DNA of 41,071 bases from an uncultured Desulfobacteraceae bacterium (GTDB lineage Bacteria > Desulfobacterota > Desulfobacteria > Desulfobacterales > UBA2174): NCBI GenBank assembly GCA_937982505.1, contig CALJLV010000058.1, positions 1-41,071 on the forward strand. The letters run 5' to 3'. The notes under the pieces were generated by a model that was not told the DNA's origin, searched no databases, and saw only the letters and a program-made list of their open reading frames with translations. This document shows, one piece after another, positions 40,460 to 41,071 of this stretch (the stretch's first letter is position 1; each line of letters opens with the position of its first letter). A program made the translations under genes and the position numbers.

Positions 40460-41022
40460 TCATCCGCTGGGCTGAAAGATCAGCCGTTTCTGCCACTGTC
40501 CGGAAGCGTATTTCAGCACGAAATAGATCACCAGGTACAGGGCGGCGGTGGTGAAAAATCCCTCGGCCGGCATGAAGCGCTCCGAGGCCAGCAGCTGCCC
40601 GGCACGGGTTAGCTCGAAAACCGAAATCAGGGCCAGCAGGGCGCTGTCCTTGACCAGCACGATCATCTGGCCCAGCAGGGCCGGGATGCTGATCCCGATG
40701 GCCTGGGGCAGGATGATGTGGCGCAGGCGCTGAAAGACGTTCAGCCCCGAGGCGGTGGCGGCCTCGGTCTGGCCCCGGGGCACGCTCATCACCCCGGCGC
40801 GCACGATTTCAGCGATGTAGGCGCCGCTGTTGAGGGCCAGGGCCATGATCCCGGTCTGGGTCTCCGAAAGGCGAAATCCGATGGTGGGCAGCCCGAAATA
40901 GAAAAAGTATAGCTGGGCCAGCAGCGGCGTCGAACGGATCAGCTCGATGTAGACCGCGGCGGGCACGGCCAGCCACCGGCGCCCGGAAAGCCGCATCACG
41001 CAGGCCAGAATGCCGATGAGCA
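40460..41022 (-). CDS. polar amino-acid ABC transporter permease, 5' end missing
   Basis: About 187 residues of a second PAAT permease are present: VYIELIRSTPLLAQLYFFYFG, YIAEIVRAGVMSVPRGQTEAATASGL and RHIILPQAIGISIPALLGQ, ending QKRLIFQPSG. The N-terminal 30 or so residues are absent because genomic sequence ends at 41022. An apparent ATG-initiated extension to 41065 (MTDVTGFQTCALPI) is translated sequencing adapter and must be removed. The solute-binding protein gene is not in the window and may lie beyond the break. Confidence 0.92.
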
Positions 41023-41071
41023 AGATCGGAAGAGCACACGTCTGAAATCCAGTCACGTCAGTCAATCTCGT
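41023..41071 (+). other. Illumina TruSeq adapter and index (not genomic)
   Basis: The stretch starts AGATCGGAAGAGCACACGTC and continues as the TruSeq index adapter through CCAGTCAC at 41056, with one mismatch (A for C at 41047). It is followed by an 8-nt index GTCAGTCA (41057-41064) and the adapter continuation ATCTCGT. It is read-through contamination kept by the assembler. Confidence 0.98.

Noticed and set aside
41023..41065. N-terminal extension and ATG start of the last permease
   Set aside because: It is translated sequencing adapter, not genomic sequence.

Overview
The window is a GC-rich stretch from an anaerobic, probably sulfur-metabolising bacterium. I favour Desulfobacterota (the former Deltaproteobacteria). 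Grounds: an indolepyruvate:ferredoxin oxidoreductase pair, a GTP-type PEP carboxykinase, a CooC-like maturation ATPase, an exported rhodanese, a DUF6178-type protein and PAS-containing hybrid histidine kinases. This is inference from gene families; there is no rRNA or other phylogenetic marker here, and I see no tRNA, CRISPR array, transposase or phage gene. The right end is not genomic: bases 41023-41071 are Illumina TruSeq adapter with one mismatch and an 8-nt index. The window is therefore a whole short-read or metagenome contig that really ends at 41022.

Layout. 1-4185 is the least ordinary part. It holds a truncated AAA-ATPase, a shikimate-kinase-like kinase downstream of a cystathionine gamma-synthase-family enzyme, and an island of lower GC with a Phd/VapC toxin-antitoxin pair. 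The pair is bracketed by copies of a 60-72 bp hairpin-bearing intergenic repeat and a 12-unit heptanucleotide array. 4186-12840 carries serB with two ACT domains, a metallo-beta-lactamase-fold hydrolase, a YbbA/YbbP-type ABC transporter, an HD hydrolase, an exported rhodanese and a rare FKBP-like/methyltransferase fusion behind a good Fur box. 12977-19897 has a class II photolyase coupled to a hybrid histidine kinase, a DMT exporter, the overlapping set trmO / cooC-like / small Cys-containing protein, and a rhomboid protease.

19950-28284 contains recN, a DUF192 protein overlapped by a flavin reductase, a second hybrid kinase, iorB and iorA, and rdgB. 28395-35499 is a long co-directional series: pckG, an AmpG-like permease, a DUF6178 protein, a short QueG-like Fe-S protein and a DUF401 membrane protein. 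It ends at a hairpin whose arms contain the stop codons of both converging genes. 35522-41022, on the minus strand, has an outer-membrane beta-barrel and then a compact amino-acid operon: two permeases, ATPase, alanine racemase and D-cysteine desulfhydrase. Its make-up recalls the E. coli fliY-dcyD-yecSC cyst(e)ine operon with a racemase added, which suggests uptake and desulfuration of cyst(e)ine to sulfide, ammonia and pyruvate.

Many junctions are ATGA, GTGA or TTGA overlaps, so translational coupling is common. Long open frames antisense to real genes are a side effect of the high GC content and are not annotated.
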